From Acidobacteriota bacterium (GTDB taxonomy: Bacteria; Acidobacteriota; Blastocatellia; Pyrinomonadales; Pyrinomonadaceae): a stretch of DNA of 59,651 bases. Both the position numbers and the translations under genes were made by a program. Positions 27,112 through 35,697 of the stretch are shown here, piece by piece. The stretch covers positions 1 to 59,651 of the forward strand of contig JAOAPX010000137.1 of assembly GCA_025463125.1 (NCBI GenBank), written 5' to 3'. Position 1 is the first letter of the stretch, and every line of letters begins with the position of its first letter. The notes below the pieces were generated by a model. The model did no database searches and was not told where the DNA came from. It saw only the letters and a program-made list of their open reading frames with translations.

Positions 27112-28827
27112 TTACATACCTTTGTAATTCGGACCTCCGCCGCCTTCGGGCGTGACCCAGTTGATCAGTTGATACGGGTCCATAATATCGCACGTTTTGC
27201 AGTGAACGCAGTTTGAAAAATTGATTTTCAGCTCTCGTCTTTCGGTTTTTGCGTTAAATTCCATTTCATAAACCGACGCCGGGCAAAAACGCTGGCACGG
27301 ATTGCCGTATTCTTCGGCGCAGCGTTCGGCGCAGATTTCCGTGTCGAGCACGTGAAGATGCGCGGGCTGGTCTTCGTCGTGAGCGACCCCGGCGTGATAA
27401 ACGTCCGTGATTTTATCGAATGTAAGTTCTTTATCGAATTTTAAATCCGGGTAGCGCTGCTTGATATCATCGCCTTTATAATCGTATTCGGAAAGCTTTT
27501 CCATTCGCTCGTGACCGGCTTCGTGATGTTCTTTCGGCATAAAGCCCCACGCATAGCCGCCCGTAACGAACTGCAAACCCGTATTGACAAGCGCCGACCA
27601 GCGCCCGGCTTGAAACGCCCCGTGAAAATTGCGAACCGGGTAAAGCTCGTCGTAAATCCAGCTTGCCGAAACTTTCTCTTCAAAATGCTGCAGCGTTTTT
27701 GAAGTAAAATCATTGTGCGTAAAGGCTCCGAGAATCGTTTCGGCGGCGAGCATTCCCGATTTCATCGCCGTGTGAATGCCCTTGATTCGCTGCCCGTTCA
27801 AAAACGATCCCGAATCGCCGACGATCAAAACGCCGTCCGCGTAAAGCTTCGGCATCGTGTTCCAACCGCCCGCGTTGATGGTTTTCGCGCCGTATTTCAG
27901 CATTTTCCCGCCCGCCAGCACTTTCGCGACTTCCGGGTGCGTTTTAAATTTTTGAAACTCGGCGTGCGGATCGATCAGCGGATCGAGGTAATCGAGCCCG
28001 GTCACGTAGCCGATGCTGACGACGTTGTTTTTCATCCCGTAAATCCAGCCGCCGCCGTAAGTTTTTGTGTCGGAGGGAAATCCGAGCGTGTGAACGACCT
28101 GACCTTCTTCGATGTTTCCCGCCGGAACTTCCCACAATTCTTTGACGCCGATCGAAAAAACCTGCGGTTCTTTGCCTTCGTTAAGTCCGAGGCGCTGCAT
28201 CAAATGTTTTGCCAGCGATCCGCGCGAGCCTTCGCCGAGAACCGTAACTTTCGCGAGAAGATCGACGCCGGGCTCGAAATTTCCTTTCCGCTCTCCTTCT
28301 TTATTGATTCCCTTGTCGCCGGTGCGCACGCCGATGACGCGATTTTCTTCGTCGTAAAGCATTTCAGCGCCCGGAAATTCCGGGAAAATATTAATTCCCG
28401 CTTCTTCGCATTTTTCGCCCAGCCATTCGCACATTTTGCTTAAACTGAGAATGTATTTGCCGTGATTTTTAAGCGGCGGCGGCGTCACCGGCGATTCGAT
28501 TCGCCGATTTTCCGTCAGATACCAGAAAGCGTCGCTCGAAACGACCGTATCGACCGGGCAGCCCTGTTCGAGAAAATCCGGCATCAATTCGCGAATCGCA
28601 ATCGGGTCCATTACCGCGCCGGATAAAATATGCGCGCCGACAAACGAACCTTTTTCGATAATCCCGATTTCCAGATCGGGAATTTTTTCGCCGCTTTTTC
28701 TGCCGCGCTCGACCAGCTCGTTATGCTCGTCAACAATATTTTTCAAATGCAGCGCCGCTGCTAAATTTGCCGGTCCCGCTCCGACAAAAACCACGTCCAT
28801 TTCCAGTTGTTCGCGTTCAATGTTCAT
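27112..28827 (-). CDS. Electron transfer flavoprotein-quinone oxidoreductase
   Basis: It passes electrons from ETF to the membrane quinone, linking acyl-CoA and other dehydrogenases to respiration. The 571-residue protein has an N-terminal FAD-binding motif VGAGPANLAAALHLK, an ILSGAVMDP segment, and a long substrate and membrane-contact region. The C-terminal ferredoxin domain has four cysteines for a 4Fe-4S cluster: CPASVYEME, then NCVHCKTCDIMDP. The length is that of full ETF-QO. No etfAB genes are adjacent. It is bounded on the 3' side by the CsbD gene. Confidence 0.95.
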   Translation of the reverse strand: MNIEREQLEMDVVFVGAGPANLAAALHLKNIVDEHNELVERGRKSGEKIPDLEIGIIEKGSFVGAHILSGAVMDPIAIRELMPDFLEQGCPVDTVVSSDAFWYLTENRRIESPVTPPPLKNHGKYILSLSKMCEWLGEKCEEAGINIFPEFPGAEMLYDEENRVIGVRTGDKGINKEGERKGNFEPGVDLLAKVTVLGEGSRGSLAKHLMQRLGLNEGKEPQVFSIGVKELWEVPAGNIEEGQVVHTLGFPSDTKTYGGGWIYGMKNNVVSIGYVTGLDYLDPLIDPHAEFQKFKTHPEVAKVLAGGKMLKYGAKTINAGGWNTMPKLYADGVLIVGDSGSFLNGQRIKGIHTAMKSGMLAAETILGAFTHNDFTSKTLQHFEEKVSASWIYDELYPVRNFHGAFQAGRWSALVNTGLQFVTGGYAWGFMPKEHHEAGHERMEKLSEYDYKGDDIKQRYPDLKFDKELTFDKITDVYHAGVAHDEDQPAHLHVLDTEICAERCAEEYGNPCQRFCPASVYEMEFNAKTERRELKINFSNCVHCKTCDIMDPYQLINWVTPEGGGGPNYKGM

Positions 28828-29033
28828 ATAATTAATGAATAGTCATTCAGTTTATGCAAGTATAACAAATTTTCTTCACTAAATTCGATTTTTACTTAAA
28901 GTTAAATTAACAAATCAAGCATTTAAGGCGCAATCAACCCTTATTATATTATCTTCTTAAAAGGATTTTTGATAATAACTTAATGGCAGAATTCGGCAAT
29001 AAATATTTATTAATATGTTTTACGGTTTAAGCC

Positions 29034-29064
29034 AAAAACGGGCGGGTTTATACGTTCCCGCCCG
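29034..29064 (-). terminator. Hairpin terminator after mtnA
   Basis: The 8-bp G/C arms CGGGCGGG (29039-29046) and CCCGCCCG (29057-29064) enclose a 10-base loop. On the minus strand TTTTTGG follows. It ends the mtnA transcript 23 bases after its stop. The remaining 28828-29033 is AT-rich without visible genes. Confidence 0.85.
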
Positions 29065-29087
29065 CGACAATTTGCATTTGACTGTAA

Positions 29088-30134
29088 TCAATCTTCGAAT
29101 TGCTTTCGCAAACTTTCCGTGTACGGGGCGCGCGCGACGCCTTTTTCCGTGATGATTGCCGTGACAAATTCGTTCGGCGTAACGTCGAACGCGTAATTGC
29201 TGACATCGATGCCTTCGGGCGCGAGCTGAATTTGCTGGATGTGCGTGATTTCGCGAATGTTGCGTTCTTCGATCGGGATTTCTTCGCCGGTCGGGCAATT
29301 TAAATCGACTGTCGAAAGCGGCGCGGCGACGTAAAACGGGATTCCGTGCTGCCTCGCTAAAACCGCGACCATATACGTGCCGATTTTGTTTGCGACGTCG
29401 CCGTTTGCGGCGATGCGGTCCGAGCCGACGACGACAGCCTGAACGCGACCTTTTTTCATGACGTGACCGCTCATATTGTCCGTGATAAGCGTGACCGGAA
29501 TATCATCCTGAAGAAGTTCCCACGCGGTCAGGCGCGCGCCCTGCAAATACGGGCGGGTTTCATCGGCGATAACCGAAATCTTTTTGCCGTCGGCGACCGC
29601 GCCGCGCACTACGCCGAGCGCCGTGCCCCAAACGCCGCCGGTCGCCAAAGCGCCCGCGTTGCAATGCGTTAAAACGGTCGAATTATCGTCGAGCAGCTCG
29701 CCGCCGAATTTGGCGATCAGGCGCTGCGATTCGATGTCTTCTTCGTGAATCGCTTTTGCGTCTTCGATTAAAACCTGCTTGATCTCGGAAATCGATTTCC
29801 CTTCTTCTTTGGCTTTCTGAAAAGTGCGTTTCATCCGGGCGATCGCCCAGAAAAGATTAACGGCGGTCGGGCGCGTTTTGCCGAGAGTCTGGCAGATGTA
29901 TTCGAGCTCGTCTTCGAAATCCGTCATATTCGTGCCGACAAAGTTTTTCGCGCCGAGAGCGATGCCGTAAGCCGCGGAAACGCCGATTGCAGGAGCGCCG
30001 CGCACGACCATATCCGTAATTCCGTCAGCCACTTCCGCGTAAGTTTTCAGCGTCAGCCATTTTTCTTCGGTTGGAAGCAGACGCTGATCGAGCATTTCGA
30101 CGCCTTCGTCCGACCATTTCACAGGTATTATCAT
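29088..30134 (-). CDS. mtnA: S-methyl-5-thioribose-1-phosphate isomerase
   Basis: It turns 5-methylthioribose 1-phosphate into 5-methylthioribulose 1-phosphate in methionine salvage. From ATG 30134 it has 348 residues, the usual length. Motifs are [20 protein letters not shown], the catalytic Cys in [19 protein letters not shown] and the catalytic Asp in [18 protein letters not shown]. The frame is open upstream to 30260, but those 42 residues are Lys/Phe-rich and translate a TTCCTTGT-type repeat, so the internal ATG with AAGGAAA ahead is chosen. No other methionine salvage gene is in the window. Confidence 0.94.
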   Translation of the reverse strand: MIIPVKWSDEGVEMLDQRLLPTEEKWLTLKTYAEVADGITDMVVRGAPAIGVSAAYGIALGAKNFVGTNMTDFEDELEYICQTLGKTRPTAVNLFWAIARMKRTFQKAKEEGKSISEIKQVLIEDAKAIHEEDIESQRLIAKFGGELLDDNSTVLTHCNAGALATGGVWGTALGVVRGAVADGKKISVIADETRPYLQGARLTAWELLQDDIPVTLITDNMSGHVMKKGRVQAVVVGSDRIAANGDVANKIGTYMVAVLARQHGIPFYVAAPLSTVDLNCPTGEEIPIEERNIREITHIQQIQLAPEGIDVSNYAFDVTPNEFVTAIITEKGVARAPYTESLRKQFED

Positions 30135-30568
30135 CTGGTTTAATTTTCCTTGTTTCCTTGTATTTTTTCTTGTATTTTTCTTTGTTATAAAAAATTGTTT
30201 CTCAAATCTTACGGAAAAAAACGGGCGCTCACAAGAAAGCTGAAACTTTTTTTCCCGCAATGTGCGCGTTATAAGAGCTAAAGCAGGTCGAGGTGATCCT
30301 TTAAAATTCGACTACCGCTTTAGATTGCCCGCGCGCAAAAGTTGCGGGCAATAAACATCTCCAGCTTTTTACAGTTTTTACAGTTCTTTACAGCTTTTTA
30401 CAGCTTTTTCAAGACTCCCGCCGGGCATTTTTAAAATTCCCGGCAAGCCTTTTACCATTTTGCCGGATTCGAAAAATCTGATCTTAAAACATAACAAATA
30501 AAAAAATTATTCATTAGTCAAAGATTTTTCGTATAAATTTTCGCTTGATTTCGTTATTATTTTCTTAT
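30135..30568. other. 434-bp intergenic region with tandem repeats and hairpins
   Basis: No gene is seen. The region holds a hairpin ATTGCCCGC (30324-30332) / GCGGGCAAT (30344-30352). It also holds five near-tandem 9-10 base units of the form CAG-[CT]-TTTTTA (30362-30410) and a weaker stem GCCGGG (30420-30425) / CCCGGC (30439-30444). It is the divergent start region of mtnA (minus) and the unknown gene at 30569 (plus), so promoters should lie here. Confidence 0.55.
30362..30410. repeat. Short tandem repeat, five CAGCTTTTTA-like units
   Basis: The units start at 30362, 30372, 30381, 30391 and 30401, with lengths 10, 9, 10, 10 and 10. They differ by one or two bases. The spacing is close to one helical turn, which fits either slippage-made DNA or a phased T-tract that bends DNA. 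Confidence 0.7.
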
Positions 30569-30898
30569 ATGAGCGCTCCGACAAGTTCCGAATTTTGCAT
30601 AATCGCCGAAGGTTTCTATGAAACGGTCGAAGAAGCGAAACACGCTTTGTTTGATCCTTTTATCGAAGATTTCGTTGAAAAAACGGGAAAATTTAAATTT
30701 CATCAAGCCGACGAAATCTTCGTCGCCAGCGGAATCGCTTTGAGCGATTTGTCCATTTCAAAAATCGAAGAAGAGGTTTTCGAAATTTCCTGCCGCGATT
30801 CGCCGCAAATTTTAACGCGAAGACGCGCCGAACAATTGATCGAAAAATTAGAACGGCAGGCGATGTTCGACGATCTGCGCATCGAAGAAATCGCTTAA
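30569..30898 (+). CDS. Hypothetical protein, 109 aa
   Basis: No family is recognised. From ATG 30569 the protein has 109 residues and is acidic, with a mixed strand-helix pattern. It begins MSAPTSSEFCIIAEGFYETV and includes FVEKTGKFKFHQADEIFVAS and EVFEISCRDSPQILTRRRAE. The C-terminal half should form one long amphipathic helix (RRAEQLIEKLERQAMFDDLR). There is no signal peptide or membrane helix. It lies 39 bases before the macro-domain gene on the same strand, so it may be in one unit with it. Confidence 0.65.
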   Translation: MSAPTSSEFCIIAEGFYETVEEAKHALFDPFIEDFVEKTGKFKFHQADEIFVASGIALSDLSISKIEEEVFEISCRDSPQILTRRRAEQLIEKLERQAMFDDLRIEEIA

Positions 30899-30937
30899 TT
30901 TATAAAAGCCTTAAACATTTTAAATAAATAAATAAAG

Positions 30938-31486
30938 ATGACGGAAAAGCGTTTTTTAGACGGGAAAATCCTCGTCAAAGTCGGCGATATAACCGAAGAA
31001 AAAATTGACGCGATCGTTAACGCGGCGAATTCCGCGCTGCTCGGCGGCGGCGGCGTTGACGGCGCTATTCACCGCAGAGGCGGCGCGAAAATTACAGAAG
31101 AGTGCCGCGAAATTCGCCGAACAGCTTTCCCGCACGGTTTGCCGACCGGAAAAGCCGTAATTACTTCGGGCGGAAATCTTCCGGCTCGATTTGTGATCCA
31201 CACTGTCGGACCGGTTTACGGAACTAACGGGGGCAAAGACGCCGCGCTGCTCGCCGATTGCTACAAAAATTCTCTTGAACTCGCCGCGGAAAACAATCTT
31301 CGAACGATCGCTTTTCCGTCCATTTCAACCGGCGTATATGATTACCCGAAAGGCGAAGCCGCAAAAGTTTCTTCAAACGCGATTCGCGATTTTTTATCGA
31401 AAACAGATGTGATTAATGAAATCAGACTCATCTTTTTTTCCGAGCCCGACGCGCGCCTTTTTCTTGAACATCACAATTTATCTTAA
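30938..31486 (+). CDS. Macro domain protein, O-acetyl-ADP-ribose deacetylase type
   Basis: This is a single macro domain of 182 residues. Such proteins remove ADP-ribose from acidic residues and hydrolyse O-acetyl-ADP-ribose. Motifs are KVGDITEEKIDAIVNAANSA, then LLGGGGVDGAIHRRGG (ADP-ribose loop), GKAVITSGGNLPARFVIHTV, and the second loop PSISTGVYDYPKGEAA. These match the MacroD/YmdB group. It is cytoplasmic. No ADP-ribosyltransferase or sirtuin gene is near; the gene before it is an unknown small protein. Confidence 0.93.
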   Translation: MTEKRFLDGKILVKVGDITEEKIDAIVNAANSALLGGGGVDGAIHRRGGAKITEECREIRRTAFPHGLPTGKAVITSGGNLPARFVIHTVGPVYGTNGGKDAALLADCYKNSLELAAENNLRTIAFPSISTGVYDYPKGEAAKVSSNAIRDFLSKTDVINEIRLIFFSEPDARLFLEHHNLS

Positions 31487-31616
31487 TGTTTCCTTCCCAA
31501 CATAGTTTGCCGTTTATTTTTCGATAGTTTATAGTTTCAAAAACATTCCTATTATTATGTAAGCGGAACATTTGTTTAATTCCGAGACATAAAATAAACA
31601 TAAAGGAATAAATATA

Positions 31617-33797
31617 ATGCTCTCTAAAAATATGATGAATGCAGTTGGTTTACAGTCAGAACAAACTTTCCGAAACGATTTTTTCTTCTCCCGCGAATTA
31701 CCTGAAAATTTACAGTTATTAGACAAAATTTCCTGGAATTTTTTCTGGTCGTGGCGTCCTGCTGGCGCGAATCTTTTTCGCGAAATCGAACCGGCGCTTT
31801 GGGATCAGTGCGAGCAGAATCCGCGTCTTTTTCTGAAAAATATCAGCCAGCTTCGTCTCTGGCAAAAATCCTTCGATCACGAATACATCGAAAATCTCAA
31901 ACGTTTTGCCGAAGAATTCGAAAAATACAGCACCGAGCCGGTTAAAACTTTCGGCGCGGTTACGCCAGAACATCCGGTCGCGTATTTTTGCGCCGAATAC
32001 GGCGTGCACAATTCCCTGCCGAATTATTCGGGCGGTCTCGGCATTCTGGCTGGCGATCATCTGAAATCAGCGAGCGATTTAAACGTTCCGCTCGTCGCCG
32101 TCGGGCTGCTTTATCGCTACGGTTATTTTCGGCAGAAAATCGGTCACGACGGCTGGCAGCAGGAAAAATATCACGACGTTTTCACGTCTGAACTGGCTGT
32201 AAAACCTGTCACGGACGAAAACGGCGAAAGAGTTTTCGTGTCGGTCAATATTCGCGGGCGCGAAGTGCAGGCGCAGGCTTGGCTGGCTGAAATCGGCAGA
32301 ATAAAACTTTACCTGCTCGACACGAATTTGCCGCAAAACGCCGAAGTTGACCGCTTGATTACGGGGCATCTTTACGGCGGCGATACGGAAACGCGCATCG
32401 TGCAGGAAAAAGTTCTCGGAATCGGCGGCGTTCGTCTTTTGCGAAAACTCGGCGTTTCGCCGTCGGTTTTTCATTTAAACGAAGGACATTCCGCATTTTT
32501 GACCTTAGAGCTGGCGCGCGAGTTTTTAGACGCCAACCCGGACAAAACCTTCGGAGACGCGATCGCTTATGTGCGCGAAAACTGCGTGTTTACAACTCAC
32601 ACGCCGGTTGCCGCCGGAAACGACGAGTTTTCGCCGGAAAAACTTTCCGAATGTTTCGACGCAAGCTTTTTTTCTCAATTGAAAATTACCGAACAGGAGT
32701 TTTTCGCGCTCGGTCGCACAAATCCGGCTAACGAATCCGAATGGTTCGGAATGACGCCTTTTGCTTTAAGAATGTGCCGCTCGGCAAACGGCGTCAGCGA
32801 AAAACACGGCGAAGTTTCGCGCGAGCTTTGGCTGAAGATGTTCCCGGAAGGCACAAAAGCCGAAAACGTGCCGATCACGCATATTACAAACGGCGTGCAC
32901 GCCCCAACATGGATCGCGCCGATTTTTCAGTCTTTGTACGAAAAACACATCGGCGCCGATTGGGCGCAGCTCATACGCGACGAAAGAAAATGGCGCGCGG
33001 CGATCGAAAAAATTCCAAACGCCGAAATCTGGAAAGCGCACGTTTCACTGAAGAATCTGCTGGTTTCTTTTATTCGTCATAAAACTTTTTCAAAAGAAAC
33101 GGGGCTGCACGAAACCATCAACGAGCGCGAAGATACAAACAAACTTTTTTCGCCCGGTGTTTTAACTATCGGTTTTGCTCGCCGCGTTGCGGCTTACAAG
33201 CGCTGGGATTTGCTTTTTTCGGATTTGGACAGACTTCTGAAACTCGTCGATGATCCGGATCGCCCGGTTCAATTCGTTTTTGCCGGGAAAGCGCATCCGC
33301 AGGATCGCATCGGAAAACAGGTTTTGCAGAAATTAATGAGTATTAATCATAATTCGAGCTGGCAAAACCGCGCCGTGTTTATCGAGGATTACGATCAGGA
33401 AGTGGCGCGCTACCTGGTTCAGGGCGTTGACGTCTGGCTCAATGTTCCGCGCAGACCGCTCGAAGCTTCCGGCACGAGCGGACAAAAAGCGGCGATGAAC
33501 GGCGGTTTGAATTTTTCCATTCTGGACGGCTGGTGGATTGAAGGCTACAACAAAGAAAACGGTTTTTCCATCGGCGAATTAAAAGTCGATGGCGACGAGG
33601 AAATAATCGATCGCGAAGACGCCGAAGCGCTTTACACGGTTTTGGAAAATGAAATCGTCCCGGCTTTTTACTCGAAAGACGAAAACAATCTGCCGACCGA
33701 ATGGATTCGCCGTTTGAAAAACGCGCTTATCACTTTAACGCCGCAGTTTTCGAGCGACAGGATGGTTAAGGATTACATAGAAAATATTTACAATTAA
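31617..33797 (+). CDS. glgP: Alpha-glucan phosphorylase
   Basis: It splits glycogen or maltodextrin with phosphate to give glucose 1-phosphate. The 726-residue protein belongs to the shorter TIGR02094-type family. It has an N-terminal DUF3417 region (about 20-120), then VAYFCAEYGVHNSLPNYSGG followed by LGILAGDHLKSASDL, FHLNEGHSAFLTLE, TTHTPVAAGNDEF and THITNGVHAPTW. The C-terminal pyridoxal-phosphate region is GTSGQKAAMNGGLNFSILDG. AAGGAATAAATATA gives a ribosome site ahead of the ATG. No other glycogen gene is near. Confidence 0.94.
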   Translation: MLSKNMMNAVGLQSEQTFRNDFFFSRELPENLQLLDKISWNFFWSWRPAGANLFREIEPALWDQCEQNPRLFLKNISQLRLWQKSFDHEYIENLKRFAEEFEKYSTEPVKTFGAVTPEHPVAYFCAEYGVHNSLPNYSGGLGILAGDHLKSASDLNVPLVAVGLLYRYGYFRQKIGHDGWQQEKYHDVFTSELAVKPVTDENGERVFVSVNIRGREVQAQAWLAEIGRIKLYLLDTNLPQNAEVDRLITGHLYGGDTETRIVQEKVLGIGGVRLLRKLGVSPSVFHLNEGHSAFLTLELAREFLDANPDKTFGDAIAYVRENCVFTTHTPVAAGNDEFSPEKLSECFDASFFSQLKITEQEFFALGRTNPANESEWFGMTPFALRMCRSANGVSEKHGEVSRELWLKMFPEGTKAENVPITHITNGVHAPTWIAPIFQSLYEKHIGADWAQLIRDERKWRAAIEKIPNAEIWKAHVSLKNLLVSFIRHKTFSKETGLHETINEREDTNKLFSPGVLTIGFARRVAAYKRWDLLFSDLDRLLKLVDDPDRPVQFVFAGKAHPQDRIGKQVLQKLMSINHNSSWQNRAVFIEDYDQEVARYLVQGVDVWLNVPRRPLEASGTSGQKAAMNGGLNFSILDGWWIEGYNKENGFSIGELKVDGDEEIIDREDAEALYTVLENEIVPAFYSKDENNLPTEWIRRLKNALITLTPQFSSDRMVKDYIENIYN

Positions 33798-34104
33798 TAG
33801 ATTGTTCGCTTTTTTCTATTATTTTCATTTGTAATCCATTCGTATTTCATTTGCAGATTAACTTGTGTCGCTGCGAGCGCGAAAGCTGTCCGGCGCAATT
33901 TGAGCGGCGCTGCCCGGCTGATCGTCGTCGGGATTGTTTTATCTTTGTTTGATATAATTAACTGCGGCGGCGGAATGTATTTTATATTGCCGATTCCGAT
34001 TGCAGGATACGCCGGCGGCTTTCAGGCAGATTTACCGGCTTTGTCGGCAGAGCGCGAATTCGATCCGCCGACGCCCGACTATTACCGAGGAATTAAATTA
34101 ATTT
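33798..34104. other. 307-bp region without a convincing gene
   Basis: One plus-strand frame (33900-34130) starts at TTG and overlaps the next gene; it has no binding site and no family look. A TATAAT hexamer lies at 33953-33958 without a matching -35. Nothing else is seen. Confidence 0.45.
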
Positions 34105-34437
34105 ATGAGTGCAAATTTTATAAAAGTTGATTCGACTGAAAAACTTGAAGCCTTGTTCAGCGAGTCTCACGAAAAACCCGTCGTTTTATTTAAACACAGC
34201 ACGACGTGCCCGATCAGTTCCGGCGTTTACGAAGAAGTTTCCAGAGTTCCGGCGGACATCAATTTAGTAATCGTTCAATCGTCGCGCGATCTTTCAAACG
34301 CGATTGCCGCAAAAACAGGCGTTCGCCACGAATCGCCGCAAGCGATCATCATAAAAAACGGCGAACCGATTTATCACGCCTCGCATTTTGACGTGACGGC
34401 GAAAGACATTATTAACGAATTAAGCGGCGAAATGTAA
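34105..34437 (+). CDS. Monothiol bacilliredoxin (YtxJ/BrxC family)
   Basis: The 110-residue thioredoxin-fold protein has the active site FKHSTTCPISSG, with one Cys (TCPIS), typical of YtxJ/BrxC proteins that remove bacillithiol from oxidised protein thiols. The cis-Pro region HESPQAIIIKNGE is present. It is cytoplasmic. Its presence suggests that the organism uses bacillithiol as a low-molecular thiol (inference). A composite terminator follows. Confidence 0.9.
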   Translation: MSANFIKVDSTEKLEALFSESHEKPVVLFKHSTTCPISSGVYEEVSRVPADINLVIVQSSRDLSNAIAAKTGVRHESPQAIIIKNGEPIYHASHFDVTAKDIINELSGEM

Positions 34438-34444
34438 TAGAAAT

Positions 34445-34512
34445 AAAAAGAGAGGCGAGGCGTTAAAAGAAGTATTGCTTTTTTTTTACTTCCGATTTCT
34501 CGCCTCTCTTTT
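34445..34512. terminator. Composite bidirectional terminator
   Basis: The outer arms AAAAAGAGAGGCGAG (34445-34459) and CTCGCCTCTCTTTTT (34499-34513) enclose a T-rich insert with an inner GAAGT/ACTTC pair. T-runs follow. It divides the bacilliredoxin and DUF971 genes. Confidence 0.8.
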
Positions 34513-34530
34513 TTTTTCAAAACCAAAAAT

Positions 34531-34821
34531 ATGATCGAACCTTTACAAGTTATCGAAGAAAGCGACAGCGCAATTTCAATTAAATGGTCGGACGACGCGG
34601 AAACATTATACAAAGCCGTCGATCTGCGCAGGGCTTGCCCGTGCGCGGGCTGCGTTAATGAATGGACTGGCGAAAAAACGCTCAAGGACGAAAATATTCC
34701 CGAAGATTTATCGTTTACGCATATAACGATCGTCGGCAGATACGCGCTCAATTTTCATTTTTCAGACAATCACGAAACAGGGATTTTCAGTTTTAATTAT
34801 TTGCGCAAACTCGCCGAATAA
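34531..34821 (+). CDS. DUF971 domain protein
   Basis: The 96-residue protein matches the DUF971 / gamma-butyrobetaine hydroxylase-like N-terminal domain. Its core is LRRACPCAGCVNEWTGE with Cys residues in a CPCAGC pattern, followed by the strand segment THITIVGRYALNFHFSDNHE and TGIFSFNYLRKL. Related domains are fused to Mrp iron-sulfur carriers, so a role in metal or Fe-S handling is likely but not proven. It is cytoplasmic and complete. Confidence 0.88.
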   Translation: MIEPLQVIEESDSAISIKWSDDAETLYKAVDLRRACPCAGCVNEWTGEKTLKDENIPEDLSFTHITIVGRYALNFHFSDNHETGIFSFNYLRKLAE

Positions 34822-34886
34822 ACGGTGCGTTTTTAATATTTAACACTGATTTTCGAAATTGCTAGAAAAAGCGGTATTTATCCTGC

Positions 34887-34892
34887 TATAAT
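34887..34892 (+). promoter_or_regulatory. TATAAT -10 element close to the start of the zinc-ribbon gene
   Basis: The perfect -10 hexamer TATAAT ends 10 bases before the ATG at 34903, so transcription would start about 4 bases before the ATG. No Shine-Dalgarno sequence is present. This points to a leaderless or near-leaderless mRNA. No good -35 was found at 17 bases. Confidence 0.5.
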
Positions 34893-34902
34893 AAATTTAG
34901 TT

Positions 34903-35175
34903 ATGCAGGAAAGAGATATATTTGACGAACGACAAGAAACAAAACGAGCGAGCTTTTCCTGTCCGTTTTGTCGCGAAAGAAACGATTACGACGTTCGCTG
35001 GATGACACGGCGGAAAAAGAAAAATTTGCCGCGCAACTTAAACCAGCAGGACAGGCAAAGGTTCGAAAAATCAAGAGATTATATGGTACGCGTCGATGAT
35101 ATGCTGATGTGCAAAAATATGCGCTGCCGCAAAAGATTCGAAATTCCTTCGGCACAGTCGGTCGTATTTATTTAA
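34903..35175 (+). CDS. Small zinc-ribbon-like protein, unknown
   Basis: The 90-residue basic protein has one C-x2-C pair near residue 24 (CPFCRERND) and C-x4-C near 75 (CKNMRCRKRF), which would form a zinc ribbon split by a Lys/Arg-rich middle. It resembles small nucleic-acid or protein-binding zinc ribbons; no named family is recognised. There is no membrane segment. The next gene starts 34 bases on with a strong binding site. Confidence 0.68.
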   Translation: MQERDIFDERQETKRASFSCPFCRERNDYDVRWMTRRKKKNLPRNLNQQDRQRFEKSRDYMVRVDDMLMCKNMRCRKRFEIPSAQSVVFI

Positions 35176-35209
35176 CTTTGTATTTTCTAATTATCAAGGA
35201 GGGTTTTTG

Positions 35210-35620
35210 ATGGCTAACCAAGAGGAAAAAGATATGATATCGGGCAAAGGTTTGGAATTTTACGAGAACGAAGAATTACCGAGCGAAGAAATACAGGAGT
35301 TTATAAACGAAGAAATCGCGCGCGCTCCGCAAGACCCGGGCGAGCTCGTCGAACGTTTGAATGAGCATAATTCTTCATCCCCGGCGGATTCCGGCGGCGA
35401 CGTCGATGCCGATTGGGCTGATGTCAATCAAACCGGTTCGGAAGCCGTTTTCGGACATAATCCGACGCCCGATCAATCGGATGTCGAGGAAAACGCCCAC
35501 GCGATGGGACTTGATTATCAGGACAACGAGCCGCTCGATTTGCTCGAAAAACTGGAAAAACGCGACCGCGATCGCTACGAGTTAAACGAAAATTCCAAAT
35601 CGGACAACGATATGATTTAG
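35210..35620 (+). CDS. DUF6335-type acidic protein
   Basis: The 136-residue very acidic protein carries GGDVDADWADVNQTGSEAV, then TPDQSDVEENAHAMGLDYQD and LLEKLEKRDRDRYEL, the order I associate with DUF6335 proteins in Acidobacteria and Cyanobacteria. Function is unknown. A perfect AAGGAGGG binding site lies 7 bases before the ATG at 35210, which suggests strong translation; a TTG at 35207 is less likely. A perfect palindromic terminator follows. Confidence 0.75.
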   Translation: MANQEEKDMISGKGLEFYENEELPSEEIQEFINEEIARAPQDPGELVERLNEHNSSSPADSGGDVDADWADVNQTGSEAVFGHNPTPDQSDVEENAHAMGLDYQDNEPLDLLEKLEKRDRDRYELNENSKSDNDMI

Positions 35621-35640
35621 ATTTGTCTGAATAAAAACAA

Positions 35641-35680
35641 AAAAAGAGAGGTTAATGAAATTTCATTAACCTCTCTTTTT
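35641..35680. terminator. Perfect palindromic bidirectional terminator
   Basis: AGAGAGGTTAATGAAA (35645-35660) and TTTCATTAACCTCTCT (35661-35676) are exact reverse complements with no spacer, flanked by A- and T-runs. It lies between the convergent DUF6335 and TonB genes. Confidence 0.9.
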
Positions 35681-35697
35681 TATTTCATCTAAAGTTA

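Noticed and set aside
27715..28443. 242-codon plus-strand frame opposite ETF-QO
   Set aside because: Arg/Phe-rich antisense shadow; the minus frame is a full ETF-QO.
30362..30410. Possible CRISPR array
   Set aside because: Units are 10 bases with no spacers and no cas genes are near.
33900..34130. 76-codon plus-strand frame with a hydrophobic start
   Set aside because: TTG start, no binding site, overlaps the bacilliredoxin gene by 26 bases, and no family resemblance.
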